Shown piece by piece: positions 33,990-42,889 of a stretch of 64,000 bases of DNA. The notes under the pieces were generated by a model that saw nothing but the letters and a program-made list of their open reading frames with translations, was not told the origin of the DNA and ran no database searches. Origin of the DNA: Amphritea atlantica (GTDB lineage: Bacteria > Pseudomonadota > Gammaproteobacteria > Pseudomonadales > Balneatricaceae); NCBI GenBank assembly GCA_024397875.1, contig CP073344.1:1293001-1357000 (forward strand), read 5' to 3'. The position numbers and the translations under genes were made by a program. Positions within the stretch are counted from its first letter, which is position 1. The number at the start of each line of letters is the position of its first letter.

Positions 33990-34985
33990 TTAGCTAAAAC
34001 TGATTTTTTCTACCCGGTTGCGACCATTCATTTTCGCCTGATAAAGCGCCTGGTCAGCTTTTTCAATCAGTGTTAACGCTGACTTATCATCTGCCGGCAG
34101 GGTTGAGCTGACCCCGGCGCTGATTGAGATGCTGCTGCCAGCTGCCGATGACTCATGAGAGATCTCCAGCTGATTTATTTTTTCACGATAATCCTCGGCG
34201 ATCTGCATTGCCGGCGTCAGCGCTGTATTGGGCAGTAGCAGTACAAACTCTTCTCCTCCGAAGCGGGCACAAAAATCGGTTTCCCGTTTTACGATGGATG
34301 ATAAGGCTTTCGCGATCATTTTCAGGCAGTCGTCACCCGCTAAATGGCCGTAGTGATCGTTATACTGTTTGAAAAAATCTACATCAATCATGATCAGTGA
34401 CAGGGGCTGCTTTTCCCGCTGACATCTGTTCCATTCGTATTCAAGCCGGGTGTCGAAGGCTCGTCGGTTAGCAATGCCCGTCATACCATCCTGTACGGCT
34501 AATTTTTCCAGAGTCTCATTGAGTTTGTTAAGCTTTTTCTCGCTTTCCTGCAGTTCAGCGGTACGCAGTGCAGCCTCCTGTTCCGCACTTTTTTGAGCGC
34601 TGATATCAGTAATATAACCGCACCAGATGAAAGCATTGTTTTTCTTTCGTTGTGTCGGTTTGGAGTTAATCAGGACCCATTTTTGTTGACCGGATGGCAG
34701 TATGATCCTGACCTGTAAAACAAAAATGTCATTTCTTTCCGTTGATTTAACATCTTCAGCCATGAGTTGATCAATATCGTCGGGGTGGACGATGGCCCAT
34801 AAGCGTTCAATGTCGGCAATAAAATACTCGGGAGGGTGACCTAATATGTCCAGAGAGGTGGGGCTCATATACAGGAGTTCACTGGAGCCATTATCAAACA
34901 GAACATATTCATAGAGCACCGCAGGCATCGTATTCAGAAAGTCCTGCAGTGTCTCTTTCGTAAGATTCGAATATCCTTCTATCAA
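33990..34985 (-). CDS. Diguanylate cyclase with PAS sensor domain
   Basis: Predicted to make c-di-GMP. In 331 aa, an N-terminal PAS domain (MPAVLYEYVLFDNGSSELLY, PTSLDILGHPPEY, IVHPDDIDQ, and the PAC strand KWVLINSKPTQ) is followed by a coiled linker (SAEQEAALRTAELQESEKKL) and a GGDEF domain with the active motif FGGEEF. Five residues upstream of GGEEF lies RETD, the RxxD allosteric inhibition site, so product feedback is likely. No transmembrane segment: a cytoplasmic enzyme responding to an unknown signal through PAS. Confidence 0.93.
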   Translation of the reverse strand: MIEGYSNLTKETLQDFLNTMPAVLYEYVLFDNGSSELLYMSPTSLDILGHPPEYFIADIERLWAIVHPDDIDQLMAEDVKSTERNDIFVLQVRIILPSGQQKWVLINSKPTQRKKNNAFIWCGYITDISAQKSAEQEAALRTAELQESEKKLNKLNETLEKLAVQDGMTGIANRRAFDTRLEYEWNRCQREKQPLSLIMIDVDFFKQYNDHYGHLAGDDCLKMIAKALSSIVKRETDFCARFGGEEFVLLLPNTALTPAMQIAEDYREKINQLEISHESSAAGSSISISAGVSSTLPADDKSALTLIEKADQALYQAKMNGRNRVEKISFS

Positions 34986-35069
34986 GCTATTCTCCGATAT
35001 GCACCTTCCCGGTTAATAGGAACTGCTTTTGAACACATTAATACTCAGATCATGCCAGTTGGTGTAGTG

Positions 35070-35747
35070 CTAGCTGGCTGTTGCTCCGGGCAGAAGGTCA
35101 GCAAATATAAAGTTATCGCGGGTTACAATCTCGCCGACGGTGATATCTATTTTACGCCGGAACATGGGGCCATCAAAAACAAAACTGTGGAACTCGCCAT
35201 TCTCGCCACAGGGATCAACCGAATCGGGTAATCCGTCAATAAAGGCCTGGTCATACTCCCTGCCTGCTAACTCGGCGGGGGCCTGTTTCGGATCAACACA
35301 GGTAATAACTGTTTTCAGCCCCCCCTGCAACATCTCTTTCGATAATCGGTCAGTGGGGATCTGCCATAGTGGGAAGAGGGGGGTAATTCCGGTTCCGGCC
35401 AGATTTTTTTCTCTGTAGGCTCGAGTATCCTCCAGGTAGAGATCGCCAAACGCCATGCAGTCAATGCCATCGTTCTGCATTCTCTGCACAAAACGACCCA
35501 TAATGTCTGCATAGTCTTCGTGGCTACACGGGTTAGGCAGCTCAATAATCTCCAGCGGTAAACCGATACTATCGGCCTGGGCTTTGAGTAACTCTACCCG
35601 TACTCCATGCATCGCGACCCGATCAAACTCTTTGTTAACGGTACAAATTATACCTTTCAGTTCGATCTCCGGATCATTCTGTAGCTGGTATAGCGCCCAT
35701 GCACTGTCTTTCCCACTGCTCCAGGACATCAGTGTTTTTTGCTTCAT
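35070..35747 (-). CDS. Dph6-like PP-loop ATP-binding protein
   Basis: ATP pyrophosphatase-type protein of 225 aa related to diphthine-ammonia ligases and the bacterial MJ0570-type family. The PP-loop reads LMSWSSGKDSAWAL; the conserved family segments PLEIIELPNPCSHEDY, GIDCMAFGDLYLEDTRAYRE and PCGENGEFHSFVFDGPMF are present. Bacteria lack diphthamide, so the true substrate is unknown; some relatives are annotated as adenosine nucleotide hydrolases without proof. Stand-alone gene. Confidence 0.82.
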   Translation of the reverse strand: MKQKTLMSWSSGKDSAWALYQLQNDPEIELKGIICTVNKEFDRVAMHGVRVELLKAQADSIGLPLEIIELPNPCSHEDYADIMGRFVQRMQNDGIDCMAFGDLYLEDTRAYREKNLAGTGITPLFPLWQIPTDRLSKEMLQGGLKTVITCVDPKQAPAELAGREYDQAFIDGLPDSVDPCGENGEFHSFVFDGPMFRRKIDITVGEIVTRDNFIFADLLPGATAS

Positions 35748-35982
35748 ATTTATATACTTAGATGAATTTATCTCTCTATGCTAGCAGATTTTTTCTGCCA
35801 TCTCCCGATGGATATTTCAGGGGAATGCGTTAACTGCAATTATCTTCATTGCATAAGACTCAGAAGAAGTAAGCGATTTGAAGAAAGATAATGGTTGTAT
35901 ATCGCCAAATAACGATTTATATTTCGCTGTATCGCGATTAATGAATATATCTGTTTGTTATGTAGTTTGTAGAAGGAATCAA

Positions 35983-36288
35983 ATGAGCACTGCCGAACTT
36001 GATGAGATGATCAAGGCCCTGTCACACCCGGTGCGCAGGGATATTTTGAACTGGTTGAAACAGCCCGAGTTGTTTTTTGCAGATCAGCAGCACCCGCTGA
36101 GTTTTGGGGTGTGTGCCGGTATGATCGACCAGAAGACCGGTTTATCACAGTCCACGGTATCCGCTCATCTGGCCACGCTTCAGCGGGCCGGCTTCATCAG
36201 CAGTAAAAAAGTAGGCCAGTGGAGTTTCTTTAAGCGGAATGACGCGGTCATTCAGACGTTCTTGTCACGCTTACATGAGCAACTTTAA
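35983..36288 (+). CDS. ArsR-family winged-helix transcriptional regulator
   Basis: A 101-aa dimeric repressor-type protein. The helix-turn-helix region reads IKALSHPVRRDILNWLKQ followed by TGLSQSTVSAHLATLQRAGF and the wing KVGQWSFFKRN. It lacks the metal-binding ELCVCDL motif of ArsR/SmtB; a single Cys (GVCAGM) remains, so it may sense something other than metals. The frame is open from 35878, but ATG 35983 has AAGGAA 5-6 nt upstream and gives a normal ArsR N-terminus. ATCGCGAT (35933-35940) upstream is a possible operator core. It lies 25 bp before the old-yellow-enzyme gene, its likely target. Confidence 0.9.
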   Translation: MSTAELDEMIKALSHPVRRDILNWLKQPELFFADQQHPLSFGVCAGMIDQKTGLSQSTVSAHLATLQRAGFISSKKVGQWSFFKRNDAVIQTFLSRLHEQL

Positions 36289-36313
36289 GCCGAACCGTTA
36301 ACAGGAGGTATCA

Positions 36314-37366
36314 ATGCCAACCCTATTTGATTCTTTGACTCTGGGTGATCTGACCCTGAAAAACCGTATTGTTATGGCGCCCTTAACCCGTTGCCGGGCT
36401 GATGAAGGCCGGGTTCCAAATGCGTTAATGGCTGAATACTATGCTCAGCGAAGCAGTGCCGGTTTGATTCTGACAGAAGCAACCTCTGTCACGCCTATGG
36501 GGGTCGGTTATCCTGATACTCCCGGAATCTGGTCTGAGCCTCAGGTAGAAGGCTGGAAACAGGTCTCTGATGCGGTTCATAAGGCGGGTGGATCTATCTT
36601 CCTGCAGCTCTGGCATGTGGGACGAATCTCTGATCCTGTTTATCTGAATGGTGAAAGTCCTGTCGCTCCCAGTGCGGTCAGGCCAGCGGGTCATGTCAGC
36701 CTGGTTCGACCTAAGAAAGCGTATGTTGATCCACGTGCACTGACTCTGGATGAGATTAAAGAGATTGTGGAAGCCTATCGACAGGGCGCTGTAAATGCTA
36801 AAGCTGCGGGTTTTGACGGCGTGCACATACATGGTGCCAACGGCTATCTGTTGGACCAGTTCCTGCAGGATAAAACCAACCTCCGGGATGATGAATATGG
36901 GGGTTCACTTGAGAATCGTGGCCGTCTGCTGTTGGAAGTCACCGATGCCTGTATCGGTGTCTGGGGGCGGGGGCGTGTGGCTGTACATCTGGCACCCCGG
37001 ATGGATGCCCATGATATGGGGGATTCTAATCGCATTGAAACGTTCAGCTATATAGCCAGTAAGCTGGGGGAGCGGGGTATTGCGTTTATTTCAACCCGCG
37101 AACACGCTGCGGAAGACAGTATCACTCCGTTATTGAAGCAAAAATTTGGCGGTGCCGTGATCGCGAATGAGCGGTTTTCTAAAGCCCAGGCTAATCAGTG
37201 GCTCAAGGAGGGGAAAGCGGATGCTATCGCGTTTGGTATTCCGTTTATCGCGAATCCGGATCTGCCAAAACGACTTGAGCTGGATGCAGAACTCAATTCA
37301 CCTCGTTCTGAACTGTTTTATGGGCAGGGGGAAGAGGGGTATACTGATTACCCAGCGTTGATATAA
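36314..37366 (+). CDS. Old yellow enzyme family alkene reductase (NemA-like)
   Basis: FMN-dependent NAD(P)H reductase of electrophilic alkenes, N-ethylmaleimide or nitro esters. The 350-aa single-domain barrel starts LFDSLTLGDLTLKNRIVMAP, followed by the conserved LTRCRAD; the substrate-anion-binding pair appears in HIHGANGYLLDQFLQDKTN (H-x-x-N), followed by DEYGGSLENR. Typical NemA/XenB length. GGAGG precedes the ATG. Co-transcription with the ArsR-type regulator suggests induction by a reactive electrophile, as known for NemR-NemA, though the regulator family differs. Confidence 0.93.
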   Translation: MPTLFDSLTLGDLTLKNRIVMAPLTRCRADEGRVPNALMAEYYAQRSSAGLILTEATSVTPMGVGYPDTPGIWSEPQVEGWKQVSDAVHKAGGSIFLQLWHVGRISDPVYLNGESPVAPSAVRPAGHVSLVRPKKAYVDPRALTLDEIKEIVEAYRQGAVNAKAAGFDGVHIHGANGYLLDQFLQDKTNLRDDEYGGSLENRGRLLLEVTDACIGVWGRGRVAVHLAPRMDAHDMGDSNRIETFSYIASKLGERGIAFISTREHAAEDSITPLLKQKFGGAVIANERFSKAQANQWLKEGKADAIAFGIPFIANPDLPKRLELDAELNSPRSELFYGQGEEGYTDYPALI

Positions 37367-37385
37367 CAGTACTTATTTACATCAG

Positions 37386-37415
37386 AAAAGGCTTGCGTGA
37401 TGCAGGCCTTTTTTA
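37386..37415 (+). terminator. Intrinsic terminator after the alkene reductase
   Basis: AAAAGGCTTGC and GCAGGCCTTTT arms around GTGAT followed by T-run at 37409-37414. Confidence 0.7.
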
Positions 37416-37445
37416 GTTTTCTGAAGCGGAGATAGCAACAGTCTT

Positions 37446-38108
37446 ATGACGGAAAGTAGTATTCTGGCGACTATCGAGTGGCTGCAACTGTTTGGCAGTA
37501 CTCCTCTTGAGGTTATAGCAACAACCAGCGCTATTCTCGGGGTTATGCTGATTGCCCGGCAAAATATTCTTGGCTGGCCGCTGGGCATCCTCTGGGCGTC
37601 TATCTCTGCCTGGCTGGCGATTACCGAGTGGCAGCTGGTTTCTGATGGCATTCTTTATCTTTCTTATATCCCGATTCAGCTGTATTGCTGGATGGTTTGG
37701 GTCAAACGGGGTTCAGCTGTGGAGCAGGGGGCGTTTGTGCCGCAGTGGTTACCGCAGAGACAACAGCAGCTACTGGTTGCCTTCGCTGCACTCTGTATCC
37801 TCGGCTGGGGGCTGGGAATCTCACTACTGGCCGAAAAGGTCAGCTGGATTCCTCAGCCCTCGCTGTTATGGCTGGACTCAGTGACGACCGTTTTAAGTTT
37901 TTTTGCGCAGTTTCTTCAGGCCCGTAAGCGAATGGAAAACTGGGTCGGCTGGTGTATCGTTAATCTACTGGGTATCTATATCTACTGGATTAAAGATGCA
38001 CCAATCTACTCATTTCAGTACGCGATCTTTTTGGGGCTGGGGATCTATGGCTGGATTCAGTGGCACAGATCTCAGAAGCTTCAGTCGTATGCAGCAGGTA
38101 GCTGCTAG
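37446..38108 (+). CDS. pnuC: Nicotinamide mononucleotide/riboside transporter PnuC
   Basis: Seven-helix SWEET-like facilitator for NAD+ precursors in the inner membrane, 220 aa. Typical segments: EVIATTSAILGVMLIARQNI, WPLGILWASISAWLAI, the ligand-lining ILYLSYIPIQLYCWMVW, DSVTTVLSFFAQFLQARKRM and NWVGWCIVNLLGIYIYWIKD. Its TAG overlaps the GTG start of the next gene, a kinase that would trap the imported riboside. No riboswitch was recognised upstream. Confidence 0.93.
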   Translation: MTESSILATIEWLQLFGSTPLEVIATTSAILGVMLIARQNILGWPLGILWASISAWLAITEWQLVSDGILYLSYIPIQLYCWMVWVKRGSAVEQGAFVPQWLPQRQQQLLVAFAALCILGWGLGISLLAEKVSWIPQPSLLWLDSVTTVLSFFAQFLQARKRMENWVGWCIVNLLGIYIYWIKDAPIYSFQYAIFLGLGIYGWIQWHRSQKLQSYAAGSC

Positions 38109-38641
38109 TGCGGATTGTGATTACGGGGGCGGAATCCTCCGGTAAAAGCAGTTTGACTGAGTCTCTGGGCAGACTGCTGAATCTGCCCTTTGCGCTCGAG
38201 TATGCACGCTATTACCTGGAGCAGAGTGGTCCTGAATATGATCTGGAACTACTAAGCCGGTTAAGCGTGCTGCACCGGCAGTATCAACAGACTAAAGTCA
38301 GTTGTGATGCTCCGCTGGGGATTTTTGATACCGACCTGATCAATTATAAAATCTGGGCGGAAGAGGTGTTTGGTTGTTGTCCGCAAGTGATTAGTACCGG
38401 GATTGCCCGGGAATCATCCCATGTCTATCTGTTGTGTAAGCCCGATCTTCCCTGGGAGCCAGATCCGTTGCGGCAAAATCCGGATGACCGGGAACAGCTT
38501 TATCAGCGTCATCTGCACGAGATTGAGCGGTTAAAGCGTCCCTTTGAAATAGTGGAAGGGAGAGGGGAGCAGCGCCTGGCAGCAGCGGAAGCGGCTGTTA
38601 AGCGTCTCATCCGGCAGAATATGTCTGACAATCAGGCATAA
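38108..38641 (+). CDS. Nicotinamide riboside kinase-like ATPase (NadR C-terminal type)
   Basis: A 177-aa P-loop kinase resembling the ribosylnicotinamide kinase domain of NadR: Walker A ITGAESSGKSSLTESLG, then LEYARYYLEQSG and GIFDTDLINYKIWAEEVFG, the lid-type RQNPDDREQLYQRH. It lacks the adenylyltransferase and DNA-binding domains of full NadR. Starts with GTG overlapping the pnuC stop, so uptake by PnuC and phosphorylation to NMN are physically and translationally linked. Confidence 0.88.
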   Translation: MRIVITGAESSGKSSLTESLGRLLNLPFALEYARYYLEQSGPEYDLELLSRLSVLHRQYQQTKVSCDAPLGIFDTDLINYKIWAEEVFGCCPQVISTGIARESSHVYLLCKPDLPWEPDPLRQNPDDREQLYQRHLHEIERLKRPFEIVEGRGEQRLAAAEAAVKRLIRQNMSDNQA

Positions 38642-38667
38642 AAAAACGCACCCAAGGTGCGTTTTTA
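38641..38667. terminator. Bidirectional intrinsic terminator
   Basis: AAAAACGCACC-CAA-GGTGCGTTTTT, between the converging kinase gene and D-amino acid aminotransferase gene. Confidence 0.92.
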
Positions 38668-38687
38668 ACGATTCAGTCTGCGCTCAA

Positions 38688-39551
38688 TCAGAAATCAAAC
38701 TTTGATGCAGTATAGATCTTGAATGCTTTTTCCCAGACTTCGCCAACTTCGCCATTGCCGACAGGCTTGCCGTCAAGTTTAGTCACCGGAGCGATCTCTT
38801 TAGACGAAGAGGTGATCCACAGCTCGTCAGCGTTGCGCACATCGTCCATTGTCACGATTCGCTCTTCAATTTTCAGAGAGCCATCAGCGGTGATGCTGTC
38901 GATAATAATGCGGCGGGTGATACCTGGCAGGATCTGGTTGTCCTGGATTGGCGTAATAATAACACCGTCTTTCACAATGAAGGCGTTGCATGAACTACCT
39001 TCAGTCAGCTCGCCTTTGGCATTGTAAAGCAGCGCTTCGTCATTGCCGGTAGAGTAGCCTTCCTGAAAGTGGATAACGTTACCCAGCAGTGCAGTAGACT
39101 TGATATGACACCGCTGCCAGCGCAGGTCTTCAGTAGAGATCATGCTGTACTGGTGTACTTTGGTACGGTCAGCAGGCTCTGGATCTTTGATACCGAAAGT
39201 GAAGCAGAAGATAGTGGGTTCAACACCTTCCGGGTAAGCGTGGTAGCGTTTAACGTCAGTACCTCGGGATACATGTACGTAAACACCCAGGTTTTCGCCC
39301 TGGTCACTGTTCTTTGCGATCAGGTCGTCCAGCAGGGTTTTCCACTCTTCCGCGGTGTGGCTGTTTTTGATCTCAATCGCAGCCAGGCCATTGATCATAC
39401 GGTTGATATGAGGCATCAGACCTACAGATTTACCGTTGTAGTATGGAATAACTTCGTAAATACCGTCACCAAACAGGAAACCACGATCCAGTGGAGAGAT
39501 GCGGGCTTCTGCCAGCGGCAGGTATTCGCCATTCAGGTAAGCAATGCTCAT
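38688..39551 (-). CDS. dat: D-amino acid aminotransferase (class IV)
   Basis: Fold-type IV PLP enzyme, 287 aa. The N-terminus YLNGEYLPLAEARISPLDRG and GFLFGDGIYEVIPYYNG are typical; the PLP lysine lies in WQRCHIKSTALLGNV, and the cofactor-phosphate region is ELTEGSSCNAFIVKDG with TPIQDNQILPGITR. Family members transaminate D-alanine/D-glutamate, supplying D-Glu for peptidoglycan; branched-chain aminotransferases share the fold but have other signatures. A 394-bp gene-free region separates it from the LysR gene. Possible relevance to the D-glutamate cluster at 42.9-47 kb. Confidence 0.88.
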   Translation of the reverse strand: MSIAYLNGEYLPLAEARISPLDRGFLFGDGIYEVIPYYNGKSVGLMPHINRMINGLAAIEIKNSHTAEEWKTLLDDLIAKNSDQGENLGVYVHVSRGTDVKRYHAYPEGVEPTIFCFTFGIKDPEPADRTKVHQYSMISTEDLRWQRCHIKSTALLGNVIHFQEGYSTGNDEALLYNAKGELTEGSSCNAFIVKDGVIITPIQDNQILPGITRRIIIDSITADGSLKIEERIVTMDDVRNADELWITSSSKEIAPVTKLDGKPVGNGEVGEVWEKAFKIYTASKFDF

Positions 39552-39945
39552 ATTAACCTTCCTTAAAACGGGTTATGGACTTTTTCGACAGACTGACATG
39601 GGAAAGATACCAGTGGCAGTATAGCTGTATTGCAATGGTCCGGATTATTTGACACTGAGTTGCTGTAAAAAGCTGATCGTGAATCGATCTGAGGACAGCT
39701 TCCGGGTCACGCGATAATGCAGAAAACCGAGCTTAGCTTGTGACTGTGAGCCCCGGGTTAACGGCAATCTGACTTTTTGAGTTGGCTTCAGTTTCTTAGA
39801 AAAGTGGAATAGTTGCAATAGCCGGAAAAAGATAAGAGAAATAATCTGTTTCTATAAAAAATACAGAGTAAATTTTTACAGTTTTTGATTATATAGTTAT
39901 AAAGCCTTCCTGAAATGTGCCTGTGATGAGCGTGTTCTGTTATGT
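39552..39945. other. 394-bp region without a gene, upstream of dat
   Basis: Becomes strongly AT-rich near 39830-39900. It should carry the dat promoter on the minus strand; no confident hexamers, hairpins or operators were identified. Confidence 0.4.
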
Positions 39946-40830
39946 TCAGGGAGTGCTGACAATAATTTCCCGGCCACTTTGGGCCAGTAGCTGGGGCAGA
40001 ATACGATCATCATCCAGGCGCCAACAAGCACAAAAAGCCAGCTCCGGTGGTTGTGGACCGGGACTGAACTCAACCAGCCGTCCTTGTTGCAGGTGGGAGC
40101 GGATCACCGGCTCCGGTAACAGTGCCATTCCAGCACCTTCCAGTGTCAGGGTGAGCAGATTGGCCACCGAACTGCAGGTGTGAAATACCGGCATCTCTTC
40201 CAGCGGCCTGAACAGTTGCTGAAGGTAATCCCATGGGCGGGTATCCCGTGGAAAGCTGAGAATCGGGGACTGGCCAAGTTCTGCTACGCTGCTGACCGGG
40301 TTTTCGGCCAGTCTTTGGGGGGTGGCGACCCAGTGCTGAGGATAGCTGCACAGGGGTTCTGTCACCAGTTCCGGCAGGTCGCTGTGTCCTGCAACCATCA
40401 GAGCAAGATCCAGTTCATGTGCCTGCAACTGACGTGTCAGGGTCAGGGTAACATCACTGATCAGCTCAAATGACATCAATGGGTGTTGTTGCTGCCAGTT
40501 CTGTAAGAGCGGTGAAAGGTAGAGGTGTGCCAGCGTGTCAGTAATACCGATGCGCAGCGTACCCTTCTGGGGGTTCTCATCCGTGATCTGCTGTTTCATC
40601 TCCTGACTGATCGCCAGCAGTTTCTCGGCGTAGGGCAGCAGTTGGGTCCCCCGGGAGGAGAGTCGTGTGCCACTTTTATCCCGGATAAACAGCTGAGCCC
40701 CCAGCTCCTCTTCCAGCGCATGGATTCTTGCAGAGATCGCCGGCTGAGTCGCATGTAGCTGCTGGGCTGCGGCATGAAAGCTTCCCAGACGGGCTACTTT
40801 GACAAAGGTGTTCAGGTTTCTCAGACGCAT
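39946..40830 (-). CDS. LysR-family transcriptional regulator
   Basis: A 294-aa LTTR: N-terminal helix-turn-helix (LNTFVKVARLGSFHAAAQQL, ATQPAISARIHALEEELGAQ) and C-terminal effector domain starting at GTLRIGITDTLAHLYLSPLL. No divergent partner: the gene upstream (Lrp-type) is on the same strand 98 bp away, and dat lies downstream, so its targets cannot be deduced from position. Confidence 0.93.
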   Translation of the reverse strand: MRLRNLNTFVKVARLGSFHAAAQQLHATQPAISARIHALEEELGAQLFIRDKSGTRLSSRGTQLLPYAEKLLAISQEMKQQITDENPQKGTLRIGITDTLAHLYLSPLLQNWQQQHPLMSFELISDVTLTLTRQLQAHELDLALMVAGHSDLPELVTEPLCSYPQHWVATPQRLAENPVSSVAELGQSPILSFPRDTRPWDYLQQLFRPLEEMPVFHTCSSVANLLTLTLEGAGMALLPEPVIRSHLQQGRLVEFSPGPQPPELAFCACWRLDDDRILPQLLAQSGREIIVSTP

Positions 40831-40928
40831 GATTGCCGGGCTCAGAGGATAATACTGTCAACTATATAGGAGCAGCGTTTTAGTTAGAAGTCTGGTTTTA
40901 GTCGCAAGCCTCGATAGCCTGAACCGGG

Positions 40929-41390
40929 TCAGCAGTGGGTGAGTGGCAGTCGGGTAGAGAACTTGATCTCTTCCATGGCAAAACTGGAGGTCACATCGGT
41001 CAGGCCATCGACTTCGCTGATCAGCTTTTTATAGAACTGGTCAAATGATTCAATATCGCGGGTTGCTACCCGCAGCAGATAGTCCCACTCGCCAGCCATT
41101 CGATAGCACTCCATCACTTCTTCAAAGCGGGCCACTGATTCAGCAAAGCGCGTCAGCCACTGCTCTTCATGCTGCTGCGTTTTTATATGTACAAAGACTG
41201 AAACACCGGCCCCTATTTTGGCGCTATCAAGCAGGGCAACCCGGGCTTTGATAATGCCATTTTCCTCCAGCCGTTTAATTCTTTTCCAGCAGGGGGTTGT
41301 CGAGAGGTTAACCTGCTCTGCTATATCAGCAACCGGCAGAGTGACATCCTGTTGCAGAAGGGTAAGAATCTTCTTGTCGATGGAGTCCAT
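40929..41390 (-). CDS. Lrp/AsnC-family transcriptional regulator
   Basis: A 153-aa feast/famine regulator: AsnC-type helix-turn-helix (IDKKILTLLQQDVTLPVADI, NLSTTPCWKRIKRLEENGII) and RAM ligand-binding domain (VFVHIKTQQHEEQWL, VMECYRMAGEWDYLLRVATR). It is divergent from the PLP enzyme gene across 141 bp, which makes that enzyme the likely target and an amino acid, perhaps cysteine by analogy with DecR/CuyR-type regulators, the likely signal. Confidence 0.93.
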   Translation of the reverse strand: MDSIDKKILTLLQQDVTLPVADIAEQVNLSTTPCWKRIKRLEENGIIKARVALLDSAKIGAGVSVFVHIKTQQHEEQWLTRFAESVARFEEVMECYRMAGEWDYLLRVATRDIESFDQFYKKLISEVDGLTDVTSSFAMEEIKFSTRLPLTHC

Positions 41391-41531
41391 AGAAATTTAA
41401 CCTCTTTAAGGTTGATTATGGGTAAAATTATTCTACAGATTACCGTTTTTTTCCAGCATAAAGCAAAAAACGTCTCCGCAGGCAAAAGTATACTGTGGGG
41501 ATTACATAACTGATTTTAGGGAGTGGACATC

Positions 41532-42581
41532 ATGAGTGCCTGGACAGAACTGGCAGTGGTGCGAATTAAGGCTGATGCGCAGCGCTCAGCGGATACCCAT
41601 CTGATTAAACTGGAGATTCCGGCGTTGGCCGGTGTTGATCTGTATCTGAAAGATGAGAGCAGTCATCCTACTGGTAGTCTGAAACACCGATTGGCACGCT
41701 CTCTGTTTCTCTACGCGTTGTGTAATGGTCAGATTCATCAGGGGACCACAGTGATTGAAGCGTCTTCCGGCAGCACCGCGGTATCGGAGGCCTACTTTGC
41801 GCGTATGATCGGTGTTCCCTTTGTGGCGGTGATGCCCCGTAAAACCGCCACCGCAAAAATCAAGCAGGTCGAGTTCTATGGTGGCCGTTGCCATTTTGTC
41901 GATTGCCCGACACAGATGCACGATGCTGCGGCGGTGTTGGCCACGGAGTGTAATGGCCATTTTATGGATCAGTTTCGCTTTGCCGAGCGGGCTACCGACT
42001 GGCGTGGTAATAACAACATCGCTGAGAGTATCTTCAGGCAGATGTCACTGGAGACTCATCCGCTGCCAGCGGCCATTGTCATGAGTGCCGGAACCGGTGG
42101 TACGACGGCTACCCTGGGGCGCTATATTCGCTATAAGGGATTTAACACGACATTGGTGGCGGTAGACCCTGAACATTCGGTTTTCTATGACGTATGGGAG
42201 ACTGGTGATCGCAGTATAGAGATAAAACTGGGCAGCCGTATCGAAGGGATCGGTCGTCCCCGGGCGGAGGAGTCTTTTCAGCCGACGGTGATCGATCGCA
42301 TGCTCCGGGTGCCCGATGGCGCGTCGGTTGCCGCGATGCTCTGGCTGGAACAGTTTACCGGTCGCAGAGCGGGGGCCTCGACCGGTACAAACCTGTGGGG
42401 CATGCTGACCCTTGCCGCTGAGATGCATCGGCGGGGCGAGCAGGGATCGCTGGTGACCCTGATCTGCGATGGTGGCGAGCGTTATCCCGATAGTTATTAC
42501 GACGAAGCGTGGGTTGCTGAAAATATTGGCGATATTTCCGGGTATCAGTCGCAACTGAGCGGGATGTTGGGGGCGGAATAG
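41532..42581 (+). CDS. PLP-dependent cysteine synthase/desulfhydrase-like enzyme
   Basis: Fold-type II PLP enzyme, 349 aa. The PLP lysine is in PTGSLKHRLARSLF, the phosphate-binding loop in SAGTGGTTATLGRYI and the substrate loop in EASSGSTAVSEAYFAR. The sequence is nearer to the Cds1-type L-cysteine desulfhydrase branch (SSHPTGSLKHR rather than the CysK PxSSVKDR) than to biosynthetic CysK. ATG 41532 has GGGAG 7 nt upstream; an in-frame GTG at 41523 is less likely. Divergent from the Lrp-type regulator, so it probably degrades an amino acid under that regulator's control. Confidence 0.82.
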   Translation: MSAWTELAVVRIKADAQRSADTHLIKLEIPALAGVDLYLKDESSHPTGSLKHRLARSLFLYALCNGQIHQGTTVIEASSGSTAVSEAYFARMIGVPFVAVMPRKTATAKIKQVEFYGGRCHFVDCPTQMHDAAAVLATECNGHFMDQFRFAERATDWRGNNNIAESIFRQMSLETHPLPAAIVMSAGTGGTTATLGRYIRYKGFNTTLVAVDPEHSVFYDVWETGDRSIEIKLGSRIEGIGRPRAEESFQPTVIDRMLRVPDGASVAAMLWLEQFTGRRAGASTGTNLWGMLTLAAEMHRRGEQGSLVTLICDGGERYPDSYYDEAWVAENIGDISGYQSQLSGMLGAE

Positions 42582-42615
42582 GTTCAGGGTTGGAAAATAA
42601 ACAGTTTGATCTATC

Positions 42616-42709
42616 GCTATCGCGGCTGGAAGCCGCTCCTGCATGTGAGTAGGAGGAATAATCGATTACGGTGAGCGGTCAAAGGGTGTAGGAGCCCCTT
42701 CCAGGGGCG
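42616..42709. repeat. Inverted pair of REP-like palindromes (REPIN-like)
   Basis: The first (42616-42641) reads on the minus strand GCAGGAGCGGCTTCCAGCCG with stem GCGGCT/AGCCGC. The second (42688-42709) reads on the plus strand TGTAGGAGCCCCTTCCAGGG with stem GCCCCT/AGGGGC. Both share GTAGGAGC-stem-TTCC-stem-GCGA, differ compensatorily in the stem and face each other, the arrangement of Pseudomonas-type REPINs. Confidence 0.7.
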
Positions 42710-42760
42710 AAGAGAACAATCGCGGTAAGGTGCTGTTTCTTGTCCATGCGTTGAAGATAA

Positions 42761-42800
42761 GGGTAAAGGTAAAGGTAAAGGTAAAGGTAAAGGTAAAGGG
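42761..42800 (+). repeat. GGTAAA hexanucleotide microsatellite
   Basis: About six consecutive GGTAAA units between the REP pair and the terminator. Not in a coding region, so copy-number change would have no obvious frame effect. Confidence 0.85.
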
Positions 42801-42835
42801 TGGTTCAGGTTGTTATCAGTGCCTCTGTATTGGCA

Positions 42836-42862
42836 TAAAAAAACCGCCATCGGCGGTTTTTT
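42836..42862. terminator. Bidirectional intrinsic terminator
   Basis: AAAAAAACCGCC-ATC-GGCGGTTTTTTT, between the PLP enzyme gene and the converging 5-oxoproline/D-glutamate operon. Confidence 0.9.
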
Positions 42863-42889
42863 TAAAGCACTCTTTTAAAGTACTCAAAC

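Larger units (their letters stand above)
42582..42889. other. 308-bp repeat-rich region without a gene
   Basis: Holds two REP-like palindromes, a hexanucleotide repeat and a terminator, listed separately. Nothing else seen. Confidence 0.6.

Noticed and set aside
37446..38641. NAD-related riboswitch upstream of pnuC
   Set aside because: Only about 80 bp separate it from the preceding gene, and most of that is a terminator.
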